A stretch of DNA of 64,000 bases. It comes from Pseudarthrobacter sp. W1I19 (GTDB lineage: Bacteria; Actinomycetota; Actinomycetes; Actinomycetales; Micrococcaceae). Numbering within the stretch: the first letter of the stretch is position 1; each line of letters begins with the position of its first letter. The notes below the pieces were generated by a model that had not been told where the DNA came from, did no database searches, and was given only the letters and a program-made list of their open reading frames with translations. The stretch spans positions 1,674,001 to 1,738,000 of the forward strand of contig NZ_JAUSZR010000001.1 in assembly GCF_030817835.1 (NCBI RefSeq). Direction: 5' to 3'. Below are positions 1-7,364 of the stretch, piece after piece. Both the position numbers and the translations under genes were made by a program.

Positions 1-1
1 A

Positions 2-223
2 GAACCGCGCCAGGGCGGAGCCGAAGTCCAGGACGGGCTGACCCTCGAAGACCTGATCCTCCTGGATGCGCTTCCCCTGCGGTCCACCACGTCGGTCGAG
101 AAACTCTGTTCCGTGGCCGGACTCGGGCCGGAATCAGTGCGGGCGGGGCTCGGCCGGCTGGGGCTGCTCGGGCTGGCAGTGTCGGAGCGGGGCGGCTGGA
201 AACGTGGCAAGGCGTCAGTGTGA
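2..223 (+). CDS. dprA: DprA (DNA-processing protein A), C-terminal fragment
   Basis: Only the last 73 codons lie in the window; the gene enters from the left edge and stops at the TGA at 221-223. The frame opens with EPRQGGAEVQDGLTLEDLILL and contains a short winged-helix-like segment (VEKLCSVAGLGPESVRAGLGRL region) as found at the C-terminus of DprA/Smf, which loads RecA on incoming single-stranded DNA. The gene order dprA-xerC is common in actinobacteria and supports the call. The Rossmann-like catalytic core is outside the window, so the assignment rests on the tail and the neighbour. Confidence 0.7.
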   Translation, partial: EPRQGGAEVQDGLTLEDLILLDALPLRSTTSVEKLCSVAGLGPESVRAGLGRLGLLGLAVSERGGWKRGKASV

Positions 224-320
224 CGAGGGGGAGTTGCACCAAGGCGGCGGGGGTGGCGTGCTTGACGAAGTGGATCGTGTCCAGCACGCGGGTGGCGGCA
301 GCACCTGAGACAGTAGGAGG

Positions 321-1247
321 GTGGAGAACCAGGAACTGCCCCGGGAACTAGGCCGGGCGCTCGGCGCCTTCGTGACGTACCTGTCGGCGGAGCGGGCCGT
401 GTCCCGGCACACGTTGCGTGCCTATGAGGGCGACCTGCGGAGCCTGCTGACCCATGCGGCTTCCGAGGGCGCAACCACGCTTACAGACCTGGACCTCGGA
501 ACCCTTCGGCGGTGGCTGGGAGTGCAGAGCGAGTCCGGCGTCGCACGCTCCACTCTTGCACGCCGGGCCGCCACCGCCCGTGCCTTCACGGCATGGGCCC
601 TCAGGGACGAGCACATCACCGCCGATCCGGCGCTGAGGCTCAAAGCACCCAAACGCGAGCAGTCCCTGCCCGGCGTCCTGCAGTCCCAGCAACTGACCAG
701 GCTCCTGACCAGCCTGGAGGAAGCTGCCGCGGAGGGTGAACCCCTGCCAGTGCGCGACAGGGCGATCGTCGAACTGCTCTATGCCACGGGTGTCCGGGTC
801 GGGGAGCTCACAAGCCTGGACATCGATGACCTGGACCCGGACCGGCGGACACTGCGCGTCATCGGCAAAGGCAATAAGGAACGCACCGTCCCCTACGGCG
901 TTCCGGCGGCGGTGGCACTGGACGACTGGCTCCGGCGGGGCCGGCCAAAGTTCACCAGGGGCAACAGCGGCCCCGCCCTATTCCTGGGCCCCCGGGGAGG
1001 CCGGATCGACCAGCGGCAGGTCCGGTCGCTGGTCAATGCCCTGTTCGATGCCTTGGGTGACACTTCGGCCTCCGGCCCGCACGCCCTTCGCCACTCGGCA
1101 GCCACGCACTTGCTGGACGGCGGCGCGGACCTGCGCGCCGTCCAGGAGATCCTGGGGCACAGCAGCCTTGCCACCACCCAGATTTACACCCACGTCTCTG
1201 TGGACCGGCTGCGAAAAAGCTACCAGCAGGCACACCCCAGGGCATGA
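321..1247 (+). CDS. xerC: Site-specific tyrosine recombinase XerC
   Basis: A 308-residue tyrosine recombinase that resolves chromosome dimers at dif with XerD. An N-terminal SAM-like core-binding domain (about residues 12-95) precedes the catalytic domain with the full set of active-site residues: Arg159 (ATGVRVGELTSLD), Lys183 (GKGNKERTVP), His254 and Arg257 (HALRHSAATHLL), His280 (LGHSS) and nucleophile Tyr289 (IYTHV). The GTG at 321 directly abuts an AGGAGG (315-320), too close for normal initiation, and an in-frame stop at 306-308 excludes a longer protein, so translation may begin a few codons later. It follows dprA and is unrelated to the integrase of the 42-53 kb element. Confidence 0.92.
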   Translation: MENQELPRELGRALGAFVTYLSAERAVSRHTLRAYEGDLRSLLTHAASEGATTLTDLDLGTLRRWLGVQSESGVARSTLARRAATARAFTAWALRDEHITADPALRLKAPKREQSLPGVLQSQQLTRLLTSLEEAAAEGEPLPVRDRAIVELLYATGVRVGELTSLDIDDLDPDRRTLRVIGKGNKERTVPYGVPAAVALDDWLRRGRPKFTRGNSGPALFLGPRGGRIDQRQVRSLVNALFDALGDTSASGPHALRHSAATHLLDGGADLRAVQEILGHSSLATTQIYTHVSVDRLRKSYQQAHPRA

Positions 1248-1506
1248 TCCCGGACAGCATGGATCAGCCAGGAATCGCACTGGCGTAATTAGGCAGCGTA
1301 CGGCACAATAAGAGTCACGTCCGGCAACTTTCAAGTCCCGCTTGAAGCTCCATTGCTTGCTTCCAGTGGACCACCAGGTCCGGACACAGCTTTACCTGAA
1401 CAGTTGAATATCGAGGCAGGGAAACAGGACCGGCAGTGCAGGGCACGGCAGTTCCATCCAGGCAGAGGTCGTTGGGGAAGACGTACCTAGAGCTATGGAG
1501 GATGGA

Positions 1507-2010
1507 ATGTCTGTTGCAATGACCCGCGGTGTGCTGTTTGTTCACTCAGCCCCTACTGCTTTGTGCCCTCACGTTGAGTGGGCCATCGGCTCCGTCGTGG
1601 ACAAGCGGACGGATCTTGAGTGGACCCCTCAGCCTGCCGCGCCTGGAATGTTCCGGGCCGAGTTGTCCTGGACCGGCGCCCCCGGGACAGGATCGAAGCT
1701 TGCTTCGTCACTCCGCGGCTGGGCGCACCTCCGCTACGAGGTCACCGAGGAACCGAGCCAGGGTGTGGATGGCGGCCGGTGGTCGCATACCCCCGAGTTG
1801 GGAATCTTCCATGCCGTCACTGACGTGCACGGCAACATCATGGTGTCCGAAGACAGGATCCGCTACGCCTACGAATCCGGCGCCGGGGACCCTGCAGCTG
1901 TCTACCACGAGCTTTCGCTGGCACTTGGCGAGGCCTGGGACGAGGAACTCGAGCCCTTCCGGCACGCCGCCGAGGGCGCGCCCGTCCGCTGGCTGCACCA
2001 GGTGGGCTAA
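1507..2010 (+). CDS. DUF3145 family protein
   Basis: A 167-residue soluble protein of the actinobacteria-specific DUF3145 family, recognised from the opening MSVAMTRGVLFVHSAPTALC and the internal WAHLRYEVTEEPS and VSEDRIRY segments. No catalytic motif is evident and the family has no established function. The reading frame is open from 1495, but the ATG at 1507 is chosen because GGAGGA (1497-1502) sits five bases before it. It converges on fabF, with a strong hairpin between them. In other actinobacteria the family also lies near fatty acid synthesis genes (recollection, not checked). Confidence 0.85.
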   Translation: MSVAMTRGVLFVHSAPTALCPHVEWAIGSVVDKRTDLEWTPQPAAPGMFRAELSWTGAPGTGSKLASSLRGWAHLRYEVTEEPSQGVDGGRWSHTPELGIFHAVTDVHGNIMVSEDRIRYAYESGAGDPAAVYHELSLALGEAWDEELEPFRHAAEGAPVRWLHQVG

Positions 2011-2093
2011 CCGCCGCAGAACACAACGACGCCGCCTTCCGCCGTCGTGACAAAGACCTGACAGGCAGCAACTGAAAGCAATCTCCATAGCAA

Positions 2094-2129
2094 AACAGGA
2101 GGCCCCGCCAGCCGGCGGGGCCTCCTGTT
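2094..2129. terminator. Bidirectional intrinsic terminator between DUF3145 gene and fabF
   Basis: A perfect 16-bp GC-rich stem (2094-2109 with 2114-2129) closed by the loop AGCC. It starts with AA and ends with TT, so it can act in both directions between the convergent genes ending at 2010 and 2160. Confidence 0.85.
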
Positions 2130-2159
2130 GGTCTTTCGGCAATAAACGCCGGACTGCTG

Positions 2160-3395
2160 CTAGATGCTGCGGACAGCAACCACGGCGTTGTGCCCCCCGA
2201 AGCCGAAGGAGTTGCTCAGCGCCACGATGTTGCCGGCCGGCAGGTCCCTGGCCGAGGTGACCACGTCGAGCGGGATCTCCGGGTCCTGGTTCTCCAGGTT
2301 GATCGTCACCGGCGCCTTGCGCTCGTACACGGCCAGCACCGTGAGCACGGCCTCAACTGCGCCGGACGCACCCAGAAGATGGCCCATCTGGGACTTGGTG
2401 GCAGATACCGCCACGCTGTCCACATGGTTGCCCAGGGCGGCACGGAGTGCGGTGTACTCCGGCTTGTCACCTACGGGCGTGGAGGTGGCGTGCGCGTTGA
2501 CGTGCACCACGTCCTCGGCCTGGATCCGGCCGTCGAACATCGCAGCTTTCAGCGCGCGGGTTGCGCCAAGGCCCTGAGGGTCCGGGGCCGTGATGTGGTA
2601 GGCGTCCGCCGTGACGGATGTACCGGCGAGTTCGCCGTAGATCCGGGCTCCACGGGCCAGGGCGTGCTCCTCTGCCTCGAGGACCAGGGCGCCGGCGCCC
2701 TCGCCCATCACAAAGCCGTCACGGGCGGTATCGTACGGGCGTGAGGCGCCCTGCGGATCGTCATTGCGCCGGGAGAGGGCCTGCATGGAGGCGAACGCCG
2801 CAAGCGGCATCGGGTGGATGGCGGCCTCTGCGCCGCCGCACATCACCACGTCGGCCTTGCCGGAGCGGATAAGGTCCAGGCCCAGGTGCAGGGCCTCGGT
2901 GCCGGATGCGCATGCGGACACCGGGGTGTGGGCACCGGCGCGGGCGCCGAGGTCCAGGCTGACGGCTGCGGCAACGCCGTTGGGCATCAGCATGGGAACG
3001 GTCATGGGCAGGACGCGGCGGGGGCCTTTTTCCTTCAGCGTGTCCCAGGCGTCCAGGAGCGTCCACACGCCGCCAATGCCGGTGGCGAAGGCAACAGCGA
3101 GCCGGTCCTTGTCGAATTCGGTGATGCCGGAGTCAGCCCAGGCCTCGCGGGCCGCGATCACGCCGAACTGGGTGGAGGGGTCCATCCGCTTTGCCTCCAC
3201 ACGGCTCAGTACTTCCAGCGCGGGAGTACTGCAGCGGGCTGCGAAGTGGACGGGCAGTTCGTACTTGGCTACCCAGTCGTCCTCCAGGGTGCGGGCACCG
3301 GAGACCCCCTTGAGCGCGTTGTTCCACATCGTGGGTACATCGCCGCCGATGGGTGTGGTGGCACCCAGACCGGTAATGACTACTTTGCGTGTCAT
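2160..3395 (-). CDS. fabF: 3-oxoacyl-ACP synthase II (KASII)
   Basis: Elongating beta-ketoacyl-ACP synthase of type II fatty acid synthesis, 411 residues from the chosen start. The thiolase-fold active site is complete: nucleophilic Cys162 (VSACASGTEALHLG), the NAHATSTPVGD histidine, the second histidine in KSQMGHLLGASGAVEA, and the C-terminal NSFGFGGHNAV loop. The frame is open upstream to 3473, but the family start MTRKVVITGLGATTP corresponds to the ATG at 3395, preceded by GAAAGAG. It is the last gene of fasR-fabD-fabH-acpP-fabF and is separated from acpP by 161 bp containing a hairpin. Confidence 0.95.
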   Translation of the reverse strand: MTRKVVITGLGATTPIGGDVPTMWNNALKGVSGARTLEDDWVAKYELPVHFAARCSTPALEVLSRVEAKRMDPSTQFGVIAAREAWADSGITEFDKDRLAVAFATGIGGVWTLLDAWDTLKEKGPRRVLPMTVPMLMPNGVAAAVSLDLGARAGAHTPVSACASGTEALHLGLDLIRSGKADVVMCGGAEAAIHPMPLAAFASMQALSRRNDDPQGASRPYDTARDGFVMGEGAGALVLEAEEHALARGARIYGELAGTSVTADAYHITAPDPQGLGATRALKAAMFDGRIQAEDVVHVNAHATSTPVGDKPEYTALRAALGNHVDSVAVSATKSQMGHLLGASGAVEAVLTVLAVYERKAPVTINLENQDPEIPLDVVTSARDLPAGNIVALSNSFGFGGHNAVVAVRSI

Positions 3396-3491
3396 GGGAT
3401 CACTCTTTCGTCGGTGGGAATCCGTCTGCCGGAGGGTCCCGCGTTTTGATGGTCGGCACGCTTGCACGCGCAAGGTGCCGGAAAATGCGGC

Positions 3492-3525
3492 GGGCTGCCA
3501 GTCCGGTCATCCGGACCGGCAGCCC
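3492..3525 (-). terminator. Hairpin between acpP and fabF (attenuator or processing site)
   Basis: Read on the minus strand, an 8-bp stem, one A/C mismatch and a further 6-bp stem close a 4-nt loop, followed after CCGCA by TTTT. It lies inside the fab operon between acpP and fabF. A partial terminator here would give more acyl carrier protein than synthase; this is inference. Confidence 0.55.
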
Positions 3526-3556
3526 CGCCAAGCCGTAGTACGGCGAAAGCCTGGAA

Positions 3557-3802
3557 CTAGGCCTGTGCTCCAGCGATGAAGCTGACGGCGTCGCCGACGG
3601 TCTTGAGGTTCTTGACCTCTTCGTCCGGGATGCGCACACCGAACTTCTCTTCAGCGTTGACCACGATGGTCATCATGGAGATGGAGTCGATGTCCAGGTC
3701 CTCGGTGAAGGACTTGTCCAGCTCCACAGCCTCGGGGGCCAGGCCGGTTTCTTCGTTCACGATTTCAGCCAGTCCGGCCAGGATCTCTTCGTTGCTAGCC
3801 AT
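3557..3802 (-). CDS. acpP: Acyl carrier protein
   Basis: An 81-residue acidic four-helix carrier protein for fatty acid synthesis. The phosphopantetheine attachment site is Ser40 in EDLDIDSISMM. The ATG at 3802 is preceded by AAAAGGAGCC, a good ribosome binding site. It sits between fabH and fabF in the fab operon, as expected for the housekeeping ACP. The length fits AcpP rather than the longer mycobacterial AcpM. Confidence 0.95.
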   Translation of the reverse strand: MASNEEILAGLAEIVNEETGLAPEAVELDKSFTEDLDIDSISMMTIVVNAEEKFGVRIPDEEVKNLKTVGDAVSFIAGAQA

Positions 3803-3883
3803 GTGATGGCTCCTTTTCTTGTATTGCCGGCAAATGCTGCCGGAAATGGCTCAGGACGCGGTTGCGGCCTGTTGGGGGCGCTT

Positions 3884-4945
3884 CTAGGGAAGGACAACTA
3901 CCTGGGCGCCGAAGACCAGCCCGGCACCGAAACCGATCTGCAGTGCCAGACCGCCGCTCAGTTCCGGCTTTTCCGCCAGGAGGCGGTGGGTAGCCAGCGG
4001 GATGGACGCCGCAGAGGTGTTTCCTGCGTCGGCGATGTCCCGTGCCACTGTAACTGTCTCGGGCAGTTTCAGCTTCTTCACCATCTCGTCGATGATGCGC
4101 ATGTTGGCCTGGTGGGGGATAAAGGCCACCAGGTCCTCAGCGGTCACACCGGCGGCCTCGAGGGCCTGCTGGGCCACCTTCGCCATTTCCCAGACAGCCC
4201 AGCGGAATACGGTCTGGCCATCCTGGCGCAGCGTGGGGTAGAGCTCCTGGGCCTCTTCGAGCAGGGCAAGGTCGCCGGTGGAGTCGGACTGCCGGGCAGC
4301 CATGCCAAGGTCACGGACGTCCAGCATTGACCGGGTCATGCCGATGGCGTCCCATTTGCTGCCGTCCGAGCCCCACACAGAGGGCGCGATGCCGGGAGTT
4401 TCGGAGGGGCCAATGACGACGGCGCCTGCACCGTCCCCGAGCAGGAAGGAGATGGTGCGTTCCCGGTTGTCAATAACGTCGGAGAGCTTTTCGGCGCCGA
4501 CCACCAGCACATACTTCGCAGCTCCGGAACGCACCAGTGAGTCACCCTGCGCGATGCCGTAGCAGTAACCGGCGCAGGCAGCCGAGATGTCAAAGGCGGG
4601 GGCAGGGGTGGCGCCGAGTCGGTCCGCCAGGCTGGCAGCAGCCGACGGCGTGGCGTACGGATGGGTGACCGTGGAGACAATGACGGCGCCCAGGTCCGAG
4701 CCTTGGATGCCGGCCTTTTCCATCGCTTCGCGGGCAGCGCCCTCGGCCATGTCGATGACGCTGACGTCGGCAGGGGCGCGGTGCCGGGTGACAATCCCGG
4801 TGCGCTGGCGGATCCATTCGTCAGAAGAGTCGATCCACTGGCAGACGTCTTCATTGGTGACGATCACGTCGGGGCGGTAGGCGCCGAGACCCAGGATCCG
4901 GGTGTGCTCCTGAATGGGAGCCTGCTTCAGCGTGGGAACGCTCAT
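3884..4945 (-). CDS. fabH: 3-oxoacyl-ACP synthase III (KASIII)
   Basis: Initiating condensing enzyme that joins an acyl-CoA primer to malonyl-ACP; 353 residues. The Cys-His-Asn triad is visible: Cys124 (DISAACAGYCYG), His278 (FIPHQANMRIID) and Asn309 (DAGNTSAASIPL). In actinobacteria FabH usually prefers branched primers, giving iso and anteiso fatty acids; this is family knowledge. The ATG overlaps the fabD stop (ATGA at 4942-4945), indicating translational coupling. Confidence 0.94.
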   Translation of the reverse strand: MSVPTLKQAPIQEHTRILGLGAYRPDVIVTNEDVCQWIDSSDEWIRQRTGIVTRHRAPADVSVIDMAEGAAREAMEKAGIQGSDLGAVIVSTVTHPYATPSAAASLADRLGATPAPAFDISAACAGYCYGIAQGDSLVRSGAAKYVLVVGAEKLSDVIDNRERTISFLLGDGAGAVVIGPSETPGIAPSVWGSDGSKWDAIGMTRSMLDVRDLGMAARQSDSTGDLALLEEAQELYPTLRQDGQTVFRWAVWEMAKVAQQALEAAGVTAEDLVAFIPHQANMRIIDEMVKKLKLPETVTVARDIADAGNTSAASIPLATHRLLAEKPELSGGLALQIGFGAGLVFGAQVVVLP

Positions 4946-5871
4946 GCGTTGCCCTCCAGTTCTGCAAAAAGGGCCAGGGCGGCGGAAAGGTCATCGGGAG
5001 TCTTGACTGCAACGGTCTTGACGCCCGGCATGCCCCGCTTGGCAAGCCCGGCAAGCGTGCCTGCGGGAGCCAGTTCGATGACGCCGGTGACGCCGCGCTG
5101 GACCAGCGCCTCCATGCAGAGGTCCCACCGGACGGGCCGGGACACCTGGGCGATCAGGCTTTCGACGGCGGCACCGCCGTCGGTGACCTCCCCGCCGTCG
5201 TAATTCGACAGCAGGGGAACCTTCGGGGCTTGCGGCTTCAGCTGCGGCTCCAGTGCTTTGAGCGTGCTGACAGCCGGTGACATGTGGCTGGTGTGGAAGG
5301 CGCCGGCCACCTTCAATGGAATGACGCGCGCCTTGGCGGGCGGATTGTCCGCGAGAGCCTTAAGCTGTTCAAACGTCCCGGCTGCAACGGTCTGCCCGGC
5401 GCCGTTGACGTTGGCAGGGGTGGCGCCTGCTGCTTCGATCGCAGCCAGGACCTCTGCCGGGTCCCCGCCTACCACCGCGCTCATGCCGGTAGGCGTGACG
5501 GACGCGGCCGCGGCCATGCTGTTGGCACGCTCACGGACGAAGGTCATGGCTTCCTGCTCGGTGAGGACTCCGGCAAGCGCCGAGGCCGTGATTTCACCGA
5601 CGGAATGTCCGGCCAGGATGACCGGCAGGGAGTTCAGCTCGACGTCGAAAAGGGATGCGGCGGCGACGAGGCCGGCCGCAACGATCAGGGGCTGCGCTAC
5701 GGCAGTGTCCTTGATGGTTTCCTCGTCCGAGGTGGTCCCGTGCGCGATCAGGTCAATGCCTGCGATGTCGCTCAGGGCGGCCAGCTGGCCTGCCACCGGG
5801 GGCAGTTCAAGCCAAGGGGCCAGAAAACCCGGGGTTTGCGAGCCCTGTCCAGGGCAGACTATTGCAAGCAC
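4942..5871 (-). CDS. fabD: Malonyl-CoA:ACP transacylase
   Basis: Transfers malonyl from CoA to ACP to feed the condensing enzymes; 309 residues. The nucleophile is Ser90 in LAGHSVGEITASAL and the partner histidine is His193 in GAFHTSHM; the N-terminal PGQGSQTPG oxyanion loop is intact. The start is GTG (5871) with GGAAAG upstream. It is the first fab structural gene after the regulator fasR, with an 88-bp gap that holds an inverted repeat. Confidence 0.94.
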   Translation of the reverse strand: MLAIVCPGQGSQTPGFLAPWLELPPVAGQLAALSDIAGIDLIAHGTTSDEETIKDTAVAQPLIVAAGLVAAASLFDVELNSLPVILAGHSVGEITASALAGVLTEQEAMTFVRERANSMAAAASVTPTGMSAVVGGDPAEVLAAIEAAGATPANVNGAGQTVAAGTFEQLKALADNPPAKARVIPLKVAGAFHTSHMSPAVSTLKALEPQLKPQAPKVPLLSNYDGGEVTDGGAAVESLIAQVSRPVRWDLCMEALVQRGVTGVIELAPAGTLAGLAKRGMPGVKTVAVKTPDDLSAALALFAELEGNA

Positions 5872-5937
5872 GTAACCAGCTTTCCAAATTACTGTGTGGT
5901 GGAGCGGTGTTTGTCCGCACCAAGCTCACGGGGTCAG

Positions 5938-5956
5938 GTTGTAGGAAGTCTACAAC
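5938..5956. promoter_or_regulatory. Inverted repeat in the fasR-fabD gap, candidate operator
   Basis: GTTGTAG-GAAGT-CTACAAC, a perfect 7-bp inverted repeat with a 5-nt spacer. It starts three bases past the fasR stop and lies about 67 bp upstream of the fabD start. Its position suits control of a fabD promoter, possibly by FasR itself; no binding is shown by the sequence. Confidence 0.5.
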
Positions 5957-5959
5957 GCC

Positions 5960-7204
5960 TCAGGGCTGGTTCCGCGACGGATGGCGCTCCGCGGCAGCTT
6001 TGGGCGGGGCTGAAAGACGGCCCACCACGAGGGCAGCCTGGAGGACAAAAGCCTCGCGGGGCAGCAGCGGATCCCAGCCTGTGACGTCACAAACCCGCTT
6101 CAGCCGGTACCTGACAGTGTTCGCATGGACGAAGAGTTCGCGCGCCGTTGCCTCCAGGGAGTGGCCCAGCTCCAGGTAGGTTCCGAGCGTTTCCACCAGT
6201 CCGTTGGACGCTGCCAGGAGCGGCCGGTAAATGTTCTTGACCAGGGAGCGGCGGGCAGCATCATCACCGGAGATGACGCGCTCAGGAAGGAGATCATCGG
6301 CGGCAACAGGCCGCGGGGCGGCAGGCCAGGCGCGGGCAGCCGTGAGGCCGGCGAAGGCGGATTGGGCCGAGCTACTGGCCTCCAGCAGGGAACTGGCTTC
6401 GGGGCCATACACCACGGGTCCGGGAGCGAACATGTCGCTGAGCTTCACGTAGGCGGTTTCCCGGTCCTGCACACCGCCCAGGATCAGGATCAAACGGTCA
6501 CCCTGGATGCCAACCAGCGCGTCCTCCGCGTAGCGGCCAGCCATCCTGCGGAGTTCGCTGACATAACTGGCGCTCGGCTCCGAGGGGGAATTGCCCACCA
6601 TCACCGTGAAGCGTTCCTGAGCCTTCCAGCCCAGCGCGGCGATCCTTGACCGCAAAGCATCAGTGTTTTCGCCGCGCAGGATGGCATCCACAATCAGGGC
6701 TTCCAGCCGCGTGTCCCAGGAGCCGCGGGATTCAGCCGCCCGTGCGTAAACGTCCGCGGCGGCGAACGCCACCTCACGGGAGTAACGGAGCACGGCTTCG
6801 CGCAGGGATGGCTGGTCAGCCTCGGGCGCGATGACCGGAACCTGGTCTTCCACCACTTCCACCACAATCCGGATCAGCTGCAGCGCTTTCTGAAGGCTGA
6901 TGGACCGGGTCAGCTCCGTGGGCGCCGTGCCAAAAACATCCGTGAGGATCCATGAGGGTGAACTTGGGCGCTCGTACCAGGTGACAAATGCCGCGATGCC
7001 GTTTTGCGCCACCATCCCGAGGGCGGAACGCTCGTCGGAGCTGAGCCGGCTGTACCAGGGCAGGGATTTTTCCAGCTCACGCATGGTGGTGGTGGAAAGC
7101 TGGCCCACGTTTGCCCGCAGTTTCTTCAAGGTCTCGGATTTCTCCGGGGTCACCCTGGGGAGGGACTGTTTGCGCTTGGCGGACGGTGTGGCTGGTGCTG
7201 GCAT
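5960..7204 (-). CDS. fasR: FasR-like PucR-family regulator of fatty acid synthesis
   Basis: A 414-residue regulator with an uncharacterised central region and a C-terminal PucR-type helix-turn-helix (about residues 340-400, with SLEATARELFVHANTVRYRL and the downstream TGWDP segment). Its position immediately before fabD matches Streptomyces fasR and mycobacterial Rv2242, whose products control the fab/kas genes. The frame is open to 7240, but MPAPATPSAKRKQS at 7204 is the more usual N-terminus; neither start has a strong ribosome site. It probably controls the downstream fabD-fabH-acpP-fabF genes. Confidence 0.85.
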   Translation of the reverse strand: MPAPATPSAKRKQSLPRVTPEKSETLKKLRANVGQLSTTTMRELEKSLPWYSRLSSDERSALGMVAQNGIAAFVTWYERPSSPSWILTDVFGTAPTELTRSISLQKALQLIRIVVEVVEDQVPVIAPEADQPSLREAVLRYSREVAFAAADVYARAAESRGSWDTRLEALIVDAILRGENTDALRSRIAALGWKAQERFTVMVGNSPSEPSASYVSELRRMAGRYAEDALVGIQGDRLILILGGVQDRETAYVKLSDMFAPGPVVYGPEASSLLEASSSAQSAFAGLTAARAWPAAPRPVAADDLLPERVISGDDAARRSLVKNIYRPLLAASNGLVETLGTYLELGHSLEATARELFVHANTVRYRLKRVCDVTGWDPLLPREAFVLQAALVVGRLSAPPKAAAERHPSRNQP

Positions 7205-7300
7205 TCTTTGAGCATACGGCCACTGCCCTGCAAGCTCCATTTGTGCGAAGGCTACAATCCGGCTGGTTGTGCGTCACAGCCGGTTCACGCGCCGGACAGA

Positions 7301-7338
7301 CGACGGCGGCCCCCGCCTTTCGGTGGGAGCCGCCGTCG
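7301..7338 (-). terminator. Hairpin downstream of aceE
   Basis: A 10-bp stem (CGACGGCGGC with GCCGCCGTCG) plus an inner 6-bp stem closing a TTTC loop lies between the aceE stop and fasR. There is no clear T-run, so it could be a GC-rich terminator of the actinobacterial type or simply an RNA-stabilising hairpin. Confidence 0.6.
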
Positions 7339-7364
7339 CGTTGCTGGCTCTTCAGCGGGTGAGG

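Noticed and set aside
66..308. An 80-codon ORF overlapping the dprA end
   Set aside because: Different frame from the DprA tail and low complexity.
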